Source: Phytophthora sp. 'mugwort' (taxonomy: Eukaryota; Oomycota; Peronosporomycetes; Peronosporales; Peronosporaceae). From it: a stretch of 64,000 bases of DNA. This document shows, one piece after another, positions 62,426-64,000 of the stretch (the stretch's first letter is position 1; each line of letters begins with the position of its first letter). The stretch spans positions 335,001 through 399,000 of the forward strand of contig JAUCEF010000010.1 in assembly GCA_033558025.1 (NCBI GenBank). Direction: 5' to 3'. A program made the position numbers and the translations under genes. The notes under the pieces were generated by a model, which was not told the DNA's origin, searched no databases, and saw nothing but the letters and a program-made list of their open reading frames with translations.

Positions 62426-64000
62426 TTACTTGCCCACACACAAGCTGGTCGACGAGTCCCACTTGCACGACAGGAACATGGCGTTGCAAAAGAATTTGCT
62501 CTGGAACTTGCTGCAGAACGAGCTGCCAGGCGTCGGCGTCGGGGTGGGGGCCACCGTGGTTGGTTGAGGAATCGGCGCATCCGTTGGCGCCGCTGTGGGT
62601 GCTTCTGTTGGATCGACCGTAGGGACGGAAGTCTCAGGCAAAGTCGTCGCAGAAGGGGTTGTCGTAGCAGGCGCCATCGTGTCCGGCAGCGACGTTACCG
62701 GACACGGAGTCGTCGCCGAAGGGGTTGTCGTGGCAGGCGCCGTCGTGTCAGGCAGCGACGTTACCGGGCATGGCGTCGTCACCGATGGCGTCGTTGTCGC
62801 CGGCGCCGTCGTGTCCGGCAGCGAGGTTACCGGACACGGAGTCGTCGCCGAAGGGGTTGTCGTGGCAGGCGCCGTCGTGTCAGGCAGCGACGTTACCGGG
62901 CATGGCGTCGTCACCGATGGCGTCGTTGTCGCCGGCGCCGTCGTGTCCGGCAGCGACGTTACCGGACACGGAGTCGTCGCCGAAGGGGTTGTCGTGGCAG
63001 GCGCCGTCGTGTCCGGCAGCGAGGTTACCTGACACGGAGTCGTCGCCGAAGGGGTTGTCGTGGCAGGCGCCGTCGTGTCCGGCAGCGACGTTACCGGACA
63101 CGGAGTCGTCGCCGAAGGGGTTGTCGTGGCAGGCGCCGTCGTGTCAGGCAGCGACGTTACCGGGCATGGCGTCGTCACCGATGGCGTCGTTGTCGCCGGC
63201 GCCGTCGTGTCCGGCAGCGACGTTACCGGACACGGAGTCGTCGCCGAAGGGGTTGTCGTGGCAGGCGCCGTCGTGTCAGGCAGCGACGTTACCGGACACG
63301 GAGTCGTCGCCGAAGGGGTTGTCGTGGCAGGCGCCGTCGTGTCCGGCAGCGAGGTTACCGGACACGGAGTCGTCGCCGAAGGGGTTGTCGTGGCAGGCGC
63401 CGTCGTGTCAGGCAGCGACGTTACCGGGCATGGCGTCGTCACCGATGGCGTCGTTGTCGCCGGCGCCGTCGTGTCCGGCAGCGACGTTACCGGACACGGA
63501 GTCGTCGCCGAAGGGGTTGTCGTGGCAGGCGCCGTCGTGTCAGGCAGCGACGTTACCGGGCATGGCGTCGTCACCGATGGCGTCGTTGTCGCCGGCGCCG
63601 TCGTGTCCGGCAGCGACGTTACCGGACACGGAGTCGTCGCCGAAGGGGTTGTCGTGGCAGGCGCCGTCGTGTCAGGCAGCGACGTTACCGGGCATGGCGT
63701 CGTCACCGATGGCGTCGTTGTCGCCGGCGCCGTCGTGTCCGGCAGCGACGTTACCGGACACGGAGTCGTCGCCGAAGGGGTTGTCGTGGCAGGCGCCGTC
63801 GTGTCAGGCAGCGACGTTACCGGGCATGGCGTCGTCACCGATGGCGTCGTTGTCGCCGGCGCCGTCGTGTCCGGCAGCGACGTTACCGGACACGGAGTCG
63901 TCGCCGAAGGGGTTGTCGTGGCAGGCGCCGTCGTGTCAGGCAGCGACGTTACCGGACACGGAGTCGTCGCCGAAGGGGTTGTCGTGGCAGGCGCCGTCGT
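62426..64000 (-). CDS. Thr/Pro-rich mucin-like repeat protein (partial, N-terminus beyond window)
   Basis: The frame runs minus-strand from the window edge to the stop at 62426; at least 520 codons are visible. The body is a 22-residue repeat (TTPCPVTSLPDTTAPATTTP plus SA or SV), one Cys per unit. The C-terminal part is LPETSVPTVDPTEAPTAAPT, a Pro/Thr spacer, then a Cys-rich end (SSFCSKFQSKFFCN, LSCKWDSSTSLCVGK). Such Thr/Pro-rich proteins with a Cys-rich end are typically secreted, heavily O-glycosylated surface or adhesive proteins of spores and cysts. The signal peptide cannot be checked because it lies outside the window. Convergent with the SWEET gene, 93 bp apart. Confidence 0.8.
   Translation of the reverse strand, partial: TTAPATTTPSATTPCPVTSLPDTTAPATTTPSATTPCPVTSLPDTTAPATTTPSVTTPCPVTSLPDTTAPATTTPSATTPCPVTSLPDTTAPATTTPSVTTPCPVTSLPDTTAPATTTPSATTPCPVTSLPDTTAPATTTPSVTTPCPVTSLPDTTAPATTTPSATTPCPVTSLPDTTAPATTTPSVTTPCPVTSLPDTTAPATTTPSATTPCPVTSLPDTTAPATTTPSATTPCPVTSLPDTTAPATTTPSATTPCPVTSLPDTTAPATTTPSVTTPCPVTSLPDTTAPATTTPSATTPCPVTSLPDTTAPATTTPSATTPCQVTSLPDTTAPATTTPSATTPCPVTSLPDTTAPATTTPSVTTPCPVTSLPDTTAPATTTPSATTPCPVTSLPDTTAPATTTPSVTTPCPVTSLPDTTAPATTTPSATTPCPVTSLPDTMAPATTTPSATTLPETSVPTVDPTEAPTAAPTDAPIPQPTTVAPTPTPTPGSSFCSKFQSKFFCNAMFLSCKWDSSTSLCVGK
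62700..64000. repeat. 66 bp tandem repeat array with two alternating unit types
   Basis: About 20 units of 66 bp within the mucin-like gene. On the plus strand one type contains GTCACCGATGGCGTCGTTGT, the other GTCGCCGAAGGGGTTGTCGT. They mostly alternate, giving a 132 bp higher-order period, with local runs of the second type. The array continues past the window edge. Confidence 0.85.

Noticed and set aside
62595..63032. Plus-strand ORF of Val/Gly repeats over the mucin array
   Set aside because: It is the mirror of the Thr/Pro repeat; the minus frame has the Cys-rich C-terminus and clear protein character.
62700..64000. CRISPR-like regular repeat
   Set aside because: Units are contiguous with no unique spacers, lie in a coding frame, and the genome is eukaryotic.
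1..64000. RxLR or Crinkler effector genes
   Set aside because: I looked for a signal peptide followed by RxLR or LFLAK motifs in open frames and found none convincing.

Overview
This window looks like the nuclear genome of an oomycete, most likely Phytophthora or a close relative. The evidence is a family of SWEET sugar transporters with oomycete-style tails, short 63-98 nt introns, initiator-like GCTCATT motifs just upstream of start codons, and a dense load of decayed Gypsy, hAT, pogo, PIF/Harbinger, MULE and LINE elements. No species call is made.

Layout. 1-11.1 kb is gene-poor transposon debris: a PIF/Harbinger relic at 1-1.8 kb, a hAT relic at 3.3-4.9 kb and a pogo-type relic at 9.3-10.6 kb. 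11.1-24.6 kb is framed by two inverted copies of a polyol (sorbitol/xylitol-type) dehydrogenase gene. Between and beside them lie a 7.6 kb LINE with an exact 17 bp target-site duplication and two copies of a tRNA-derived SINE. 24.5-34.3 kb is a host gene island: a PHD-finger protein and an arginyl-tRNA synthetase sharing a 197 bp divergent promoter, a GLUT-like hexose transporter, and an 11-exon ankyrin-repeat gene. 35.2-37.2 kb is a 5'-truncated LINE. 37.9-62.3 kb holds six SWEET genes (four intact, two broken), split by a nest of mobile DNA at 40.8-52.8 kb. In that nest a complete 8.1 kb Gypsy element sits inside a MULE that carries an Ulp1-like (C48) peptidase. At 58.3-60.6 kb is another decayed DDE-like element. 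The right edge cuts through a Thr/Pro-rich mucin-like surface protein built of 66 bp repeats.

How the genes fit together. Hexose uptake (GLUT-like), bidirectional sugar transport (SWEETs) and polyol oxidation (the dehydrogenase pair) lie within about 50 kb. A sugar-handling neighbourhood is a reasonable inference but co-function is not shown by the sequence.

Most notable points. (1) The dehydrogenase copies agree base for base in the exon stretches I compared, yet their flanks differ and only one keeps a good initiator motif. (2) The Gypsy target duplication TGTGG covers the predicted catalytic Cys-Gly codons of the MULE peptidase, so removing the element in silico restores the motif. (3) The Gypsy element carries about 2 kb of protein-like antisense reading frame between integrase and the 3' LTR. 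(4) All ten introns of the ankyrin gene are phase 0. Intron-exon structures were inferred by eye from splice signals and frame continuity.
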